Below are positions 35,997-47,300 of a stretch of 64,000 bases of DNA, one piece after another; position 1 is the stretch's first letter; each line of letters opens with the position of its first letter. This DNA comes from Ramlibacter sp. PS4R-6 (GTDB lineage Bacteria > Pseudomonadota > Gammaproteobacteria > Burkholderiales > Burkholderiaceae_C), in contig NZ_JBBHKA010000001.1 of the NCBI RefSeq assembly GCF_037572775.1, forward strand, positions 2,108,001 to 2,172,000. The letters are read 5' to 3'. The notes beneath the pieces were generated by a model. It searched no databases. It was not told where the DNA came from and worked only from the letters and a program-made list of their open reading frames with translations. Both the position numbers and the translations under genes were made by a program.

Positions 35997-37177
35997 TTGA
36001 GCAGCTCCTCCAGCCGCTGCGCGGCTTCCTGCAGGTGCTCCATCGAGCTCGCGGTGGAAAAGCGGATGAAGTTGGCGGCCTGGGCCACGCCGAAGTCGCG
36101 GCCGGGCGTCACGGCCACGTGCGCCCGCTTCATGATTTCGAAGGTCAGGTCCCAGCTGTCCTTCACGCCCAGGCGCTTGCAGACTTCGGTGCAGTCGGCC
36201 CACGCGTAGAACGCGCCGTCGGGCACCACCGGCACGTGGAAGCCCACCTTCTCCAGCTGCGGGATGAAGTAGTCGCGGCGGCGCTTGAACTCGGCGCGGC
36301 GGCGCTCGTATTCGGCGATGCTGTCGGGCTCGAAGCAGGCCAGGGCCGCATGCTGCGCGACGGCGCTGGGGCAGATGTACAGGTTCTGCGTGAGCTTCTC
36401 GATGGCCAGCACCGCATCTTCGGGCGCCACGACCCAGCCCAGGCGCCAGCCGGTCATGTTGAAGTACTTCGAGAAGCTGTTGATGCTGATGATCTGGTCG
36501 GAAATCGAAAGCGCCGTGTGGCCGAAGGTCTCCTCGTACGACAGGCCCAGGTAGATCTCGTCGAGGATCGTGATGCCGCCGTGGCTGCTCACGAAGTCAT
36601 GGATGCGGCGCAGCTCGTCCGGATGGATCGACGTGCCCGTCGGGTTGGAGGGCGATGCGAGAAGCACCCCGCGCGACTTCTTCGTCCAGTGCTCGGCGAT
36701 CTTGGCGGCGGTGAGCTGGAAGCGCTCGGCGGGTGTGGAGGGGATGCGCACCGGCTCGCCGCCCGCCACCGTCACGAAGTGGCAGTTGCACGGATAGCTG
36801 GGGTCCGGCATCAGGATCTCTTCGCCCGGCTCGACCAGCGCCAGGCAGGCCAGCTGCAGCGCGGCGGAAGCGCCCGATGTGACGACGATGCGTCTCGCCG
36901 GCACGTCCACGCCGAAGCGCTGCGCGTACCACTGGCTGATCTTCTCGCGCAGGGCGTCCAGGCCGACGGCGTGCGTGTACTGCGTCTTGCCCGCGTGGAC
37001 GGCGCGCTGCGCCGCCTCCTGCACGAGCGGCGGCGCGGTGAAGTCGGGCTCGCCGATGTTCAGGAAGATCATCGGCTTGCTGGTGTGCGCCACTTCGCGC
37101 GCCAGTTGCGACGCGGCCTTGGCCACTTCCATCACGTAGAAGGGCTCGATCCTTTCGATCAGCTTCGCGATCCTCAT
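35993..37177 (-). CDS. Pyridoxal-phosphate-dependent aminotransferase, class I/II
   Basis: A 394-aa fold-type I aminotransferase. The PLP Lys lies in [16 protein letters not shown]. The substrate and cofactor loops include SNPTG and PDPSYPCN, and FIRFSTA near the C-terminus carries the carboxylate-binding Arg. ATG 37177 overlaps the nusB stop by 4 bases. The substrate is not clear; relatives act on aspartate, alanine or aromatic amino acids. It lies in the rib-nusB-ybgC-tol unit. Confidence 0.92.
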   Translation of the reverse strand: MRIAKLIERIEPFYVMEVAKAASQLAREVAHTSKPMIFLNIGEPDFTAPPLVQEAAQRAVHAGKTQYTHAVGLDALREKISQWYAQRFGVDVPARRIVVTSGASAALQLACLALVEPGEEILMPDPSYPCNCHFVTVAGGEPVRIPSTPAERFQLTAAKIAEHWTKKSRGVLLASPSNPTGTSIHPDELRRIHDFVSSHGGITILDEIYLGLSYEETFGHTALSISDQIISINSFSKYFNMTGWRLGWVVAPEDAVLAIEKLTQNLYICPSAVAQHAALACFEPDSIAEYERRRAEFKRRRDYFIPQLEKVGFHVPVVPDGAFYAWADCTEVCKRLGVKDSWDLTFEIMKRAHVAVTPGRDFGVAQAANFIRFSTASSMEHLQEAAQRLEELLK

Positions 37178-37674
37178 CTGGCCTTGCCCGCCTTCTTGTC
37201 GGCTTCCACTTCCATTGCCCGCAGCTTCGGCGCCAGCCCGTTCAGGACGGCGTTGACGTACTTGTGGCCGTCGGTGCCGCCGAATTCCTTGGCGAGTTCG
37301 ATGCACTCGTTGAGCACCACGCGCCAGGGCACGTCAGGCGCGTGCTGGAACTCCCACGCGCCGATCCACATGATCGCGTGCTCGATGGGGGAGATTTCCT
37401 CGATCTTGCGGTCGAGCAGGGGGACGATGAGCGCGTCGAGCTCGCCGGCTTCCTTCACGCAGCCGTGGAGCAGCGCGTCGTAGTGCACCGAATCGGCCTT
37501 GTGGAAGCCCGCGAGGTCGCGCGTGAACGTGTCGATCGCGGCCGCTTCGTTGCGTCCCACGAGGTACTGGTACAGCGCCTGCAGCGCGAACTCGCGCGAG
37601 CGGCTGCGCGCCGACTTGGCCGACGCCTTGCGCGCGCCCGTGCTGGTGGTCGCGGGTTTCTTCGCCGTGGCCAT
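37174..37674 (-). CDS. nusB: Transcription antitermination protein NusB
   Basis: A 166-aa NusB with an extra basic, Ala/Lys/Ser-rich N-terminal tail of about 25 residues before the helical domain ([12 protein letters not shown]). The C-terminal half has [24 protein letters not shown] and [11 protein letters not shown]. It binds boxA RNA with NusE during rRNA transcription. ATG 37674 shares one base with the ribH stop (TGATG). The ribH-nusB pairing is common across proteobacteria. Confidence 0.95.
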   Translation of the reverse strand: MATAKKPATTSTGARKASAKSARSRSREFALQALYQYLVGRNEAAAIDTFTRDLAGFHKADSVHYDALLHGCVKEAGELDALIVPLLDRKIEEISPIEHAIMWIGAWEFQHAPDVPWRVVLNECIELAKEFGGTDGHKYVNAVLNGLAPKLRAMEVEADKKAGKAR

Positions 37675-38135
37675 CAGAGTTCGTCCAGCAGGTTGCACAT
37701 CTCGACCACGACCCGCGCGGCGTCGACACCCTTCTCGACCTGGCGTTCCTGCGCCTGCGCGAGGTTCTCGGTGGTGAGGATGACGTTGGCGACGGGCAGC
37801 TGGTAGTCCAGCGACACGCGCGTGACGCCAGCGGCCGATTCGTTGGCCACCAGCTCGAAATGGTAGGTCTCGCCGCGGATCACGCAGCCGAGCGCCACCA
37901 GTGCGTCGTAGCCGCCTTTCTCCGCCAACGCCTGCAGGGCGACCGGGATTTCCAGTGCGCCCGGCACCTTGACCACGTCGATGTGGTCCTCGGCGACACC
38001 GAGCTTCACGAGTTCCCCCGTGCACGCTTCGAGGAGCGAATCGGTGATGCCCGCGTTCCAGCGGGCCTGCACGATGCCGATGTACAGGCCCTTGCCGTCG
38101 AGCTTGCCGGCCTTGCCTTTGTCTGCGCCAAACAT
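37674..38135 (-). CDS. ribH: 6,7-dimethyl-8-ribityllumazine synthase
   Basis: A 153-aa lumazine synthase. It has the N-terminal Trp-containing segment [12 protein letters not shown], the [12 protein letters not shown] loop and the catalytic [12 protein letters not shown] with the active His. It joins the ribityl-pyrimidine and 3,4-dihydroxy-2-butanone 4-phosphate to give lumazine. It lies 13 bases after ribBA. Confidence 0.97.
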   Translation of the reverse strand: MFGADKGKAGKLDGKGLYIGIVQARWNAGITDSLLEACTGELVKLGVAEDHIDVVKVPGALEIPVALQALAEKGGYDALVALGCVIRGETYHFELVANESAAGVTRVSLDYQLPVANVILTTENLAQAQERQVEKGVDAARVVVEMCNLLDEL

Positions 38136-38148
38136 CTTTTCTTGTTCT

Positions 38149-39261
38149 TTATGAAGCGTTGGGCGGGATGTAGCCCGCGATCTCCAGGCCGTAGCCGGCC
38201 ATGCTGGGCATGCGCCGGGGGCGGCCCATCAGGTTCATGCGATGCACGCCGCATTCGCGCAGGATCTGCGCGCCGATGCCGTACGTGCGAAGGTCCATCT
38301 TGCCGCGCTCCGGCGCCTGCGCGGCGCGTGCCGTGCCTTCGAACTGCGCGAGCAGCTGCTGCGCATCTTCGCCGCAATTGAGCAGCACGGCGACGCCGCG
38401 GCCTTGCGAGGCGATGTACTTCAGGCTGGCGTCGAGCGGCCACGAGTGCATGGGGCGGCCGAGCTCGAGCGCGTCGAGCACCGACAGCGGCTCGTGCACG
38501 CGTACGGGTACCACTTCATCGGGCTTCCACTGGCCCTTGACCAGCGCCAGGTGCACGCCGGCGCTGGGCTTGTCGTTCCACGCATGGGCCACGAAGTCGC
38601 CGTAGGGGGTGCGGATGTCGCGCGTGCCGACCTTCTGCACCAGCGACTCCATGCGGCTGCGGTACTCGATGAGCGACGCGATGGTGCCGATCTTCAGGCC
38701 GTGCGCCGCGGCGAAGGCCTGCAGGTCGGGCAGGCGCGCCATGGTGCCGTCGTCCTTCATGATCTCGCAGATCACCGCGGCAGGCATCGCGCCCGCCATG
38801 GCGGCGAGGTCGCAGCCGGCTTCGGTATGCCCCGCGCGCATCAGCACGCCGCCGTCCACCGCCTGCAGCGGGAAGATGTGGCCGGGCTGCACGAGGTCCT
38901 CGGCCTTCGCATCCTTTGCGACAGCCGCTTGCACGGTGCGCGCGCGGTCGGCGGCGGAGATGCCGGTGGTCACGCCTTCGGCGGCCTCGATGCTCACGGT
39001 GAACGCCGTGCCCATCTTCGTGCCGTTGCGCGCCACCATGGGCGGCAGGCGCAGGCGCTCGCAGCGTTCGCGCGTGAGCGTCAGGCAGATGAGGCCGCGG
39101 CCGTAGCGCGCCATGAAGTTAATGGCTTCGGGCGTGACGTGCTCGGCGGCCAGCACGAGGTCGCCCTCGTTCTCGCGGTCTTCCTCGTCGACCAGGATCA
39201 CCATGCGCCCGGCGCGGATCTCCTCGACGATGTCCTCGATGGGCGATACCGGCTGCGTCAT
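38149..39261 (-). CDS. ribBA: 3,4-dihydroxy-2-butanone 4-phosphate synthase with degenerate RibA domain (RibBX type)
   Basis: A 370-aa two-domain protein. Residues 1 to about 205 are a complete DHBP synthase with the acidic loop [10 protein letters not shown] and the [12 protein letters not shown] motif. The remaining part has a GTP cyclohydrolase II fold but lacks the three zinc-binding cysteines of the RibA signature. Instead it reads [20 protein letters not shown] where that site belongs. It should supply the four-carbon unit but not open GTP, so a separate ribA is needed elsewhere. ATG 39261 overlaps the ribE stop by 4 bases. Confidence 0.94.
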   Translation of the reverse strand: MTQPVSPIEDIVEEIRAGRMVILVDEEDRENEGDLVLAAEHVTPEAINFMARYGRGLICLTLTRERCERLRLPPMVARNGTKMGTAFTVSIEAAEGVTTGISAADRARTVQAAVAKDAKAEDLVQPGHIFPLQAVDGGVLMRAGHTEAGCDLAAMAGAMPAAVICEIMKDDGTMARLPDLQAFAAAHGLKIGTIASLIEYRSRMESLVQKVGTRDIRTPYGDFVAHAWNDKPSAGVHLALVKGQWKPDEVVPVRVHEPLSVLDALELGRPMHSWPLDASLKYIASQGRGVAVLLNCGEDAQQLLAQFEGTARAAQAPERGKMDLRTYGIGAQILRECGVHRMNLMGRPRRMPSMAGYGLEIAGYIPPNAS

Positions 39262-39875
39262 GCACGCACCCCCGACAGCATGCGCTCGACGTAGCGCGCG
39301 ATCAGGTCGATCTCGAGGTTGACCCGGCTACCCGCCTTCAGTTCGCCCAACGCCGTGTTCTGCACGGTGTGCGGGATCAGGTTGATGCTGGCCTCGGTGC
39401 CGTCCGCGGTGTCCTTGACGCTGTTGACGGTGAGGCTCACGCCGTTGACGGTGATCGAGCCCTTGTAGGCCAGGTACTTGCCGAGCTCGCGCGGCGCCAG
39501 CACGCGCAGCTCGAAGCTTTCGCCGACGGGCTCGAACCGCGTCACGGTGCCGATGCCGTCGACGTGGCCCGCGACGATATGGCCGCCGAGCCGGTCGTGC
39601 GCGCGCAGGGCCTTTTCCAGGTTGATGGGGCCGGCCTGCGCGAGGCCCGCGGTCTTGTCGAGCGATTCGGCGGAAATGTCGATGGTGAAAGCGTCGCCTT
39701 CGAGGCCGGTGACCGTCATGCAGGCGCCGTTGAGCGCGATGCTGTCGCCCAGCTGCACGTCGGCCAGGTAGCCGGCCGGGGCTTCCACCCGCAGGCGCTT
39801 GCCGTGCTGCGATGAGCTGCCGAGGTCGCGCACCGCGGCGATGCGGCCGACCCCGGTGATGATTCCGGTGAACAT
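39258..39875 (-). CDS. ribE: Riboflavin synthase, alpha chain
   Basis: A 205-aa protein made of two tandem lumazine-binding barrels. The start [10 protein letters not shown] is diagnostic. GACMTVTG in the first half and GVSLTVN in the second are the paired substrate motifs. It dismutates two lumazines to riboflavin and the pyrimidine precursor. It lies 38 bases after ribD and is coupled to ribBA. Confidence 0.97.
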   Translation of the reverse strand: MFTGIITGVGRIAAVRDLGSSSQHGKRLRVEAPAGYLADVQLGDSIALNGACMTVTGLEGDAFTIDISAESLDKTAGLAQAGPINLEKALRAHDRLGGHIVAGHVDGIGTVTRFEPVGESFELRVLAPRELGKYLAYKGSITVNGVSLTVNSVKDTADGTEASINLIPHTVQNTALGELKAGSRVNLEIDLIARYVERMLSGVRA

Positions 39876-39913
39876 CCCCGCATTTTCGCAGGGAATCCGC
39901 TGTGTCCCGGGGA

Positions 39914-41014
39914 CTAGGGCCGTTTGACGAGCGCGCGGATGCGCAAGTCGGGGCCAATGGCCTCGATCGAGGTGAATTCCAGCGGCAGCGCCTGCGACAG
40001 CTGCGCCAGCGGGCCGATGTTGGCCATGTCGCGCCCCGGACCGAGGAGCTTCGGCGCAAGGTACACCAGCAGTTCGTCCACGAGCCCTTCGCGCAGCAGC
40101 GACCCATTGAGCTTGTGGCCGGCCTCCACGTGCACCTCGTTCACTTCGCGCCGCGCCAGGTCGCGCAGCAGGGCGGCAAGGTCGACCTTGCCGTTGGGGC
40201 CGGGCATCTCGACGACGGTGGCGCCGGCCTTTTCCAGGCTGCCGCGGCGCGCCGCGTCGGGCACGGCTGCGTAGACGAGCAGGGGGCGGCCTTCGATGAA
40301 CATCTTCGCGGCCGTGGGCGTTTCCAGCCGGCTGTCGACGATGACCGCAAGCGGCTGCCGGCGCACCGCCACGTGGCGCACGTCCAGCCGCGGGTCGTCT
40401 TCCATCACCGTCCCGATCCCGGTGAGGACCGCGCTCGCGCGGGCGCGCCAGGCATGCCCGTCCGTGCGCGCGGCTTCCGACGTGATCCACTGGCTGGCCC
40501 CGCTTTCCAGCGCGGTGCGCCCGTCGAGCGACGCGGCGATCTTCATGCGCACCCAGGGCAGGCCGCGCTGCATGCGCGAGAAGAAGCCCACGTTGAGGTC
40601 GCGCGCCTCGGCCTCGCCGGGACCCGTCTCGACGGCGATGCCCGCCGCGCGCAGGCGCTGCAGCCCTTCGCCCGCGACCAGCGGGTTGGGGTCGGGCAGG
40701 GCGGCGACCACCTTGCCCACCTTCGCCGCGATGAGCGCGTCGCAGCAGGGCGGGGTGCGGCCGTGGTGAGCGCAGGGCTCCAGCGTGACCCAAACCGTCG
40801 CACCCTCGACCGAACGGCCGTGGGCAGCCGCCTCGCGCAAGGCCATCGCCTCCGCATGGGCCTCGCCGGCGGGCTGCGTGTGGCCCGTGCCGAGCACCGT
40901 GTGCCCGTCGGCGGCCACGATCACGCAGCCCACCCGGGGGTTGGGGTCGGACACGCCCACCGCCCGGGCGGCAAGGCCCAGGGCCTGGCGCATGAAAGGC
41001 GGGGTGGCCTGCAT
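39914..41014 (-). CDS. ribD: Riboflavin biosynthesis deaminase/reductase RibD
   Basis: A 366-aa bifunctional enzyme. The N-terminal deaminase has the zinc site HAEAMAL and EPCAHHGRTPPCC. The C-terminal reductase starts near residue 150 (RMKIAASLDGRTAL) and includes HVEAGHKLNGSLL. It performs the second and third steps of riboflavin synthesis. ATG 41014 is preferred because the deaminase domain begins a few residues later; an upstream ATG at 41056 lies in what looks like leader. It is the first gene of the rib-tol unit and is divergent from pilE. Confidence 0.95.
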   Translation of the reverse strand: MQATPPFMRQALGLAARAVGVSDPNPRVGCVIVAADGHTVLGTGHTQPAGEAHAEAMALREAAAHGRSVEGATVWVTLEPCAHHGRTPPCCDALIAAKVGKVVAALPDPNPLVAGEGLQRLRAAGIAVETGPGEAEARDLNVGFFSRMQRGLPWVRMKIAASLDGRTALESGASQWITSEAARTDGHAWRARASAVLTGIGTVMEDDPRLDVRHVAVRRQPLAVIVDSRLETPTAAKMFIEGRPLLVYAAVPDAARRGSLEKAGATVVEMPGPNGKVDLAALLRDLARREVNEVHVEAGHKLNGSLLREGLVDELLVYLAPKLLGPGRDMANIGPLAQLSQALPLEFTSIEAIGPDLRIRALVKRP

Positions 41015-41145
41015 GGCGGGGATTGTGCGGTATCCCCCGACCGTTCGCCCCCGCAAAGCAACCGGGCGTCGGGGCGGGGGCGGGGGCCGGGAACCCTTCG
41101 GATATGGTTCAGCCTCGGCCCGCCTGGCGCGCCGGAGGAGATCCC

Positions 41146-41595
41146 ATGAAGAAGAACGTACAAGCAGGTTTCACGCTCATCGAGCTGATGGTCACCGTGG
41201 CGATCATCGGCATCCTGGCCGCGGTGGCCTATCCCGCGTACACGTCGCACATCGTCCACGGCAAGCGCTCGGCGGCGCAAAGCTTCATCGTCACCGTCGC
41301 GAACCGCCAGGAGCAGTCCATGCTCAACGCCCGCAGCTATTTCTCCATCCCGAACGGGACGACGGCGGAATGGTCGGCGGTCAACATGACGGTTCCCAGC
41401 GAGGTCAGTTCGAACTACAAGGTCACCGTCACCGCCGACAACACGGCCACGCCGCCGACCTGGACCGTCACGGCCGCGCCCCTCGCGGGCAGCGCGCAGG
41501 CGACGAAGGACGCGTCGTGCGGCAGCCTGACGTACAACAACGCGGGCACCAAGGGCGTCACGGGCACGGGCGGAGTCCCCAAGTGCTGGAAATGA
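41146..41595 (+). CDS. pilE: Type IV pilin PilE-like protein
   Basis: A 149-aa type IV pilin-like protein. The short basic leader ends at Gly8 (prepilin peptidase site), followed by FTLIELMVTVAIIGILAAVA. Glu5 of the mature protein is conserved. The C-terminal region has the disulfide pair Cys at DASCGS and PKCWK. A strong GGAGGAG ribosome-binding site precedes ATG 41146. It heads the minor-pilin operon and resembles PilE-type minor pilins that follow this order, although a major subunit is possible. Confidence 0.93.
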   Translation: MKKNVQAGFTLIELMVTVAIIGILAAVAYPAYTSHIVHGKRSAAQSFIVTVANRQEQSMLNARSYFSIPNGTTAEWSAVNMTVPSEVSSNYKVTVTADNTATPPTWTVTAAPLAGSAQATKDASCGSLTYNNAGTKGVTGTGGVPKCWK

Positions 41596-42104
41596 CGGAA
41601 ATGGCGCCATCGCCCCGCCCTGCGCTCGCGGCCTCGCGCCGCGAGCGTGGCTTCACCATGGTCGAACTGCTCGTCGTGATGACGATCCTGGGGATCATGA
41701 TGGGCCTGGGCGTGCCCGCCTTCCAGAAATTCGTCGCCGGGCAGCGCGTGAAATCCGCGGCGTTCGAGCTGATGAGCGCGATGCTCATCGCGCGCAGCGA
41801 GGCCATCAAGCGCAACGGCACCGTCACGGTCACCCCGTCGTCGAGCGATGCCTGGGCCAACGGCTGGACGGTCACCTCCTCGACGATCACGCTGCACCAG
41901 CAGGAGCCGGTCGGGAACATCTCCGTGGCGACTTACACGGACTCCGCGTGCAGCACCGCGGGCACGGTGGCCAGCGTCGCTTTCGCCAACTCGGGCCGCC
42001 CCGTCGGCGGCAGCTGCTTCAAGTTCGCCGCGACGAACGCGACCTCCACGCGCTGCGTGAAGGTCGACTCCTCCGGCATCCCGTCTTCAGGAAACTGCCC
42101 ATGA
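41592..42104 (+). CDS. fimT: Minor pseudopilin of the GspH/FimT family
   Basis: A 170-aa pseudopilin. The prepilin site is RRERG followed by FTMVELLVVMTILGIMMGLG. The GspH domain motif ARSEAIKRNGTVTV follows, and a Cys pair lies near the C-terminus. ATG 41592 overlaps the pilE stop by 4 bases. FimT proteins are minor pilins that prime pilus assembly and in some species bind DNA during uptake. Confidence 0.92.
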   Translation: MTEMAPSPRPALAASRRERGFTMVELLVVMTILGIMMGLGVPAFQKFVAGQRVKSAAFELMSAMLIARSEAIKRNGTVTVTPSSSDAWANGWTVTSSTITLHQQEPVGNISVATYTDSACSTAGTVASVAFANSGRPVGGSCFKFAATNATSTRCVKVDSSGIPSSGNCP

Positions 42105-42682
42105 AGCCCCGTCAACGGCCGCCTTCGTCCCGCGCCCAGGCCGGCGCGACCATGATCGAGGTCCTCGTCTCGCTGCTGATCCTGATGTTCGGCCTGCTCG
42201 GCCTGGTCGGCGTGATGATCCAGAGCCAGCGCGCGCAGCTGGAGTCGTACCAGCGCGTGCAGGCGCTGATGCTGGTGCAGGACATGGCGTCGCGCATGGC
42301 CACGAACAAGTCCGTGGCCAGCTGCTACGTGCTGGCAAGCTTCATCGGCACCAACGCCACCACGGTCCCCGCGGCGACCACGTGCGTCGTCACCGGCGTC
42401 ACCGCCGAGCAGAAGGACCGCATGGTGCTGGACCTCACCGAATGGCGCGACCAGCTCCTGGGCAGCGCGGAAATCTCGGGCGGCAGTTCGGTCGGCGCGA
42501 TCCTCGGTGCGCGCGGCTGCATCACGAAGGACCCGTCGAGCAACCTCTACCAGGTGAGCGTGGCGTGGCAGGGTTCCGCGGCGACGCTCGCGCCGCCCGC
42601 CGGCGTCGCCTGCGCGACCGGCCAGTACGGCACCGACGACGGCGCCCGCCGCGCGGTGAGCGTCAAGGTCCAACTGAGCTGA
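42101..42682 (+). CDS. pilV: Type IV pilus modification/minor pilin PilV
   Basis: A 193-aa minor pilin. The leader ends at QAG, followed by ATMIEVLVSLLILMFGLLGL, with conserved Glu5 and the typical PilV helix. The rest is a small globular domain with two Cys pairs. ATG 42101 overlaps the fimT stop by 4 bases. It is part of the priming complex with PilW, PilX and PilE. Confidence 0.92.
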   Translation: MKPRQRPPSSRAQAGATMIEVLVSLLILMFGLLGLVGVMIQSQRAQLESYQRVQALMLVQDMASRMATNKSVASCYVLASFIGTNATTVPAATTCVVTGVTAEQKDRMVLDLTEWRDQLLGSAEISGGSSVGAILGARGCITKDPSSNLYQVSVAWQGSAATLAPPAGVACATGQYGTDDGARRAVSVKVQLS

Positions 42683-43800
42683 TGGCCATGGGCACCCGAC
42701 TCCCCACCCTTGCAACGCGCGGCCGCCGGGCCATGCGCGGCCTGACGCTCATCGAATTCATGATCGCGATCGTGCTGGGCATGATCCTCGTGGCCGCGAT
42801 CGCGACGCTCATCGCCAACCAGAGCGCCAACCGCGCCGAGCTGGACCGCGCGGGCAAGATGCTGGAGAACGGCCGGTACGCCGTCCAGACGATGGCCGAG
42901 GACCTCATGATGGCCGGGTACTGGGGCGAGCTGTCGGCGGCGCCCGGCACCGCCACCGCAATGCCCGACCCCTGCTCGACGACGATCGCGGGCGCGGGCA
43001 ACCTCCAGGAGGGCACCGCGCTGCACGTGCAGGGCTACAACGCGCCGGTGACGCTCCCGACGAACCTGGCCGTGTGCGTGAAGAACCACAAGCCCGGCAC
43101 CGACATCCTGGTGGTGCGCCACGTCGACCCGGACACCAGCGCGGTGGAGAAGACATCGGGCTGCACCGCCCCGTACTCGCCGTGCGTCGACTGGAGCAAG
43201 CTGAAGGTGGGCCAGGTCTACCTGCAGACTGGCCTGAACAGCTCGGGCACGGCACTGGGCTGGGCGCTGGCCACCGCCGACGGGTCCACCGACTCGACGA
43301 CGTTCGCGAAGGTGCGCAAGGACAAGACGACGGGCGCCACGCCGCGCAAGCTCGTGGTCCACATCTACTACATCGCGAAGTGCAGCGTGGAGGTCTCCAA
43401 CAGCTGCACGGACGGCGACAACGGCAACCCGATCCCCACGCTCAAGCGCGTGGACCTGGGCGTGACGAGCAACGCCCCGGCGATGCAGTCACCGATCACG
43501 ATCGCCGAAGGCATCGAGAACATGCAGTTCGACTTCAACCGCTACACCGACACAGACAAGCCGGCTGCCGCCGACGTCGACGGCTCGGCGCTCACCTTCG
43601 CGAACTGGGCCGACGTGAAGAGCATGAAGATCTACCTGGTCGCGCGCGGGACCGAAAAGGCGCCGGGTTTCACCGACACGAAGACCTATGTGATGGGGAC
43701 GGCCGGCGCGGCATCGGCGCCGTCGGGTGACGAGGGCTACAGACGCCACCTGTTCATCCAGTCCATCCGCCTCATCAACCCGAGCGGCAGGGGGACCTGA
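42682..43800 (+). CDS. pilW: Type IV pilus minor pilin PilW
   Basis: A 372-aa minor pilin, as long as expected for PilW. The leader ends at MRG, followed by LTLIEFMIAIVLGMILVAAI. The large C-terminal domain contains NGRYAVQTMAEDLMMAGYWG, a PilW hallmark, and several Cys. ATG 42682 shares one base with the pilV stop. Confidence 0.92.
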   Translation: MAMGTRLPTLATRGRRAMRGLTLIEFMIAIVLGMILVAAIATLIANQSANRAELDRAGKMLENGRYAVQTMAEDLMMAGYWGELSAAPGTATAMPDPCSTTIAGAGNLQEGTALHVQGYNAPVTLPTNLAVCVKNHKPGTDILVVRHVDPDTSAVEKTSGCTAPYSPCVDWSKLKVGQVYLQTGLNSSGTALGWALATADGSTDSTTFAKVRKDKTTGATPRKLVVHIYYIAKCSVEVSNSCTDGDNGNPIPTLKRVDLGVTSNAPAMQSPITIAEGIENMQFDFNRYTDTDKPAAADVDGSALTFANWADVKSMKIYLVARGTEKAPGFTDTKTYVMGTAGAASAPSGDEGYRRHLFIQSIRLINPSGRGT

Positions 43801-44336
43801 TGGAATCGCGCAACCGACAAGCCGGCATCACGCTCGTCGTGAGCCTGATCATGCTGATCGTGCTGACGCTGCTGGTCGTCTCGGCGATCCGCTTCGGCAA
43901 CATCAACCTGAAGATCGCGGGCAATGCCCAGACGCAGGCGGAGGCCGAGGCCGCCACGCAGGTTGCGCTGGAGCAGACGGTGGAACTGATGAAGGCGGCG
44001 ACCAAGGTGGACAGCGTCACGGCGCAGCCCGCGCTGCAGATTTCCACCGGCGGCGCGACCTACAAGATCAACGTGTCCAAGCCGTCCTGCACGCTGAGCA
44101 ACAACGTGGTCAGCACGCAGCTCAACAAGGACAAGGCGGAAGACCGCGCCTGCTACGGGAACATCGACCAGGAATGCATTTTCGACAAGGACGGCAAGTG
44201 CATCCCGCAGCCGACCGAATGCAAGGACCAGACCTGGGAAATCAGTGCCGCGGTGACCGCCGACACGGCCGGCAACAGCATGACCATGGTGCAGGGCGTT
44301 TCCCTGCGGGTGAGTTCGGAAGTGGCGTGTCCCTGA
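43800..44336 (+). CDS. pilX: Type IV pilus assembly protein PilX
   Basis: A 178-aa PilX-type minor pilin. The N-terminus RQAGITLVVSLIMLIVLTLLVVSAIR has the short leader and hydrophobic helix; the Glu5 of ordinary pilins is absent, as is usual for PilX. GNAQTQAEAEAAT follows. Four Cys in the C-terminal part suggest two disulfides. It overlaps the pilW stop by one base and precedes pilY1. Confidence 0.9.
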   Translation: MESRNRQAGITLVVSLIMLIVLTLLVVSAIRFGNINLKIAGNAQTQAEAEAATQVALEQTVELMKAATKVDSVTAQPALQISTGGATYKINVSKPSCTLSNNVVSTQLNKDKAEDRACYGNIDQECIFDKDGKCIPQPTECKDQTWEISAAVTADTAGNSMTMVQGVSLRVSSEVACP

Positions 44337-44364
44337 GCGCATGGCGCTCGCAGTGGAGTCCTCA

Positions 44365-47300
44365 ATGAAAAAGCTCAATTACATCTTCGTGCTGCTCGCG
44401 TTCGTGCTGATGGGGTATTCCTCCGGCCTGCGCGCGGACGACACGGACATCTACGTGTCGGACGGCGGGACCAACGGCGTGCCGAACGTGCTGCTCGTGA
44501 TCGACACGGCCGCCTCCTTCTCCGCCGATGCGTCCTCGTGCACGTTCGGCACGGGCGGCTCGCCGATCCCCAACGGCAAGGCGGCGGGGATCGAGATCTG
44601 CGCCCTGGTCGATGCCATCAACGCGCTGCCGAACGGCTCCGTGAACATCGGCATCATGACCACCAACAGCAACAACTACGCGAACGACGTGCGCAGCACG
44701 AGCGACGTCGCGTTCCACGAGACCTGCCCCAGCGGCGCAGGCGGCTGCCTCGTGCGCAAGCTGACGCTGATGAATGCCGCCAACAAGGCCAACCTGATCA
44801 ACTTCATCAAGGCCTGGGACGTCAGCGGCCAGAGCTCGTCGACGGTCTTCAACGCCAAGGCCAGCACCAGCCACACCGGCGGCATGATGCAGGAGGCCTG
44901 GGCCTACTACAACGGCAAGATCGGCCAGTCGGGCAAGGACTACGGCGGCACTTCCGTCCTCGCCTCGGGCTGCCAGAAGAACTTCATCGTCTTCATCGGC
45001 AATGCCTTCGGCAACTCGGGCACGCCGGGCGACGGCAACACTTCTCCGTATTCCGACAGTTACGGGCTGGGCACGGCGTACGTCGGCGCCAGCACCGCGC
45101 AGAAGACGAAGATATCCGAGAACGTCGTGTTCAGCGGGCCGACGTGCAATGCGCCGACTTCGGCACTGTACGCGTCGCCGCAGACGGTCATGGTGCCGTC
45201 GACCAACACCAGCGACTGGTCGGAGAACTGGGCGGATGAATGGGCCCGCTACATGTACCAGCAGGATGGCGGCACCGACACGATGCAGGGCATCCAGAAC
45301 ATCACGACCTACACCATCGGCGTGCTCGACCCGTCGAACGCCTGCAAGGGCGACTACCCCGCGCTGCTGACGACCATGGCGAAGTACGGCGGCGGCAAGT
45401 ACTTCCGCACGGGCAATGCCACCGAGATCACGACGGCGCTGGAAACCATCCTCAACGAAGTGCAGGCGGTCAACAGCGTGTTCTCCTCGGCCAGCCTCCC
45501 GGTGTCCGTGAACGCCGACGGCAGCTACCTGAACCAGATCTACCTGGGCATGTTCCGCCCCGACGCCACCGGCAACCCGCGCTGGCTCGGCAACCTGAAG
45601 CAGTACCACCTGGTCAAGAACGCCTCCGGCGCGCTCGTTCAGGGTGACTCGAAGGACCAGCCCGCCATCAACCCGACCACCGGCTTCATCTCGCCGACGG
45701 CGGTGAGCTTCTGGACGAAGAACAAGGACACGAGCACTTTGCCCGACTCGGCGGGCGGCTTCTGGAAGAACGCGACGGCTTCGCAGGGCACGCTCGTCAG
45801 CGCGTACGACAACCCCGACGGCGAGGTCGTCGAGAAGGGCGGCGTCGGCCAGCAGCTGCGGTGGGAGGCGCTGACCGCCGACTACACGGCGAACGCCCAG
45901 ACCACGTCGAACCCGCGGCGCCTGTACACCTACTGCCCCACGGGGTCAACCTGCAACGCGTCCCTTACCCACTCGTCGAACATCTTCTCGACGTCGAACG
46001 TCGACATTTCGTCGGCGGCTTTCGGCACCTCGTCCACGCTCAACGTCGCATCGATCGTGCGGACGGGCACGACCGCGCTGGTGACCACCAGCGGCAACCA
46101 CGGCTTCACCGCGGGGACGACGCAGGTCTCGATCAGCGGCGCTTCGCAGTCGGATTACAACGTGACGCAGGTGATCAGCGCGCCTTCGAGTGCGACGACA
46201 TTCACGATCACCGGGCTGCCCGACTACCCGACGACGCCTTCGACGGCGACCTACTCGGTTTCCTCGGCGGCGAGCGGATCCGTGAACATTTCGGCCATGA
46301 GCCGAAGCACCAACGGCGGCGCGGTGAACACCGAGACGCTGACCGTGACGACCTCGGCCGCCCACGGATTCACGACCGCCCAGACGCTGAAGATCACGGG
46401 TTCGAACCCGTCGGACTACGACATCACCGCGGTTCCTGTCACCGCGAGCGGCTCGACGCTGACGTTCAACGTCACGATCACGCCGACGGCCACGGCGCAG
46501 AACGTCTACCAGGCCCAGGTGAGCACGTCGGCCTATCCGTCGATCTCGAACGCGTCCCTGACGAACCCCTCGCAGGGGAACATCGACGGCACGACGAGCA
46601 CCACCCACAACCTCCACGTGGGGCAGACGGTGGTCGTCAGCAACGCCAGCGACGGCAACGGCAGCAAGTACCCGGGTACGTTCACCGTGTCGGCGGCGAA
46701 CGCCGCCGCGAAGACCTTCTCGTTGACCGGGGGTCCCACCAACCTGAAAAACCAGGGCGGCGTGACGGCGACGATTGGGGTGGACAGCACGAACAAGACG
46801 ATCGCGACGCTGGGGCGCACCACCACCACCGCCACGACGGCGAAGGCCACGGGCCTGCCTTCCGGCTGGTTCGGGGCGGCCATCGGCGACACCAAGATCG
46901 TCAACATCACTAAGGCTTCCGGGACGCAGCCCAACGAGACCGCGTACGTCACCAACACCAGCAACGTCACGATCACCTGCACGACGTCGGGCTGCACGGA
47001 GTTCACGTACCCGATCACGACATCGCCCTCGACGCCCATCACCGCCACGTCGGCGACGGTGGGCATTTCCGGCACCAGCGCGGCGACGATCGGCGCCGGA
47101 GGCATCACGCGCAGCGGCGCGAACGCCACGGCAACGGCGACGCTCACGGCGGGCAGCTTCACGTCCGGCCAGCAGGTCACCGTCAGCTCGGCGTCGACGC
47201 TGTCCACGGAAGCCGAATACCTCGGGACGTGGACGACGAGCAGTGCCTGCTCGACGATCGGCGGCACCTGCACGCTGATGCGCACGGTGACACAGACGCC

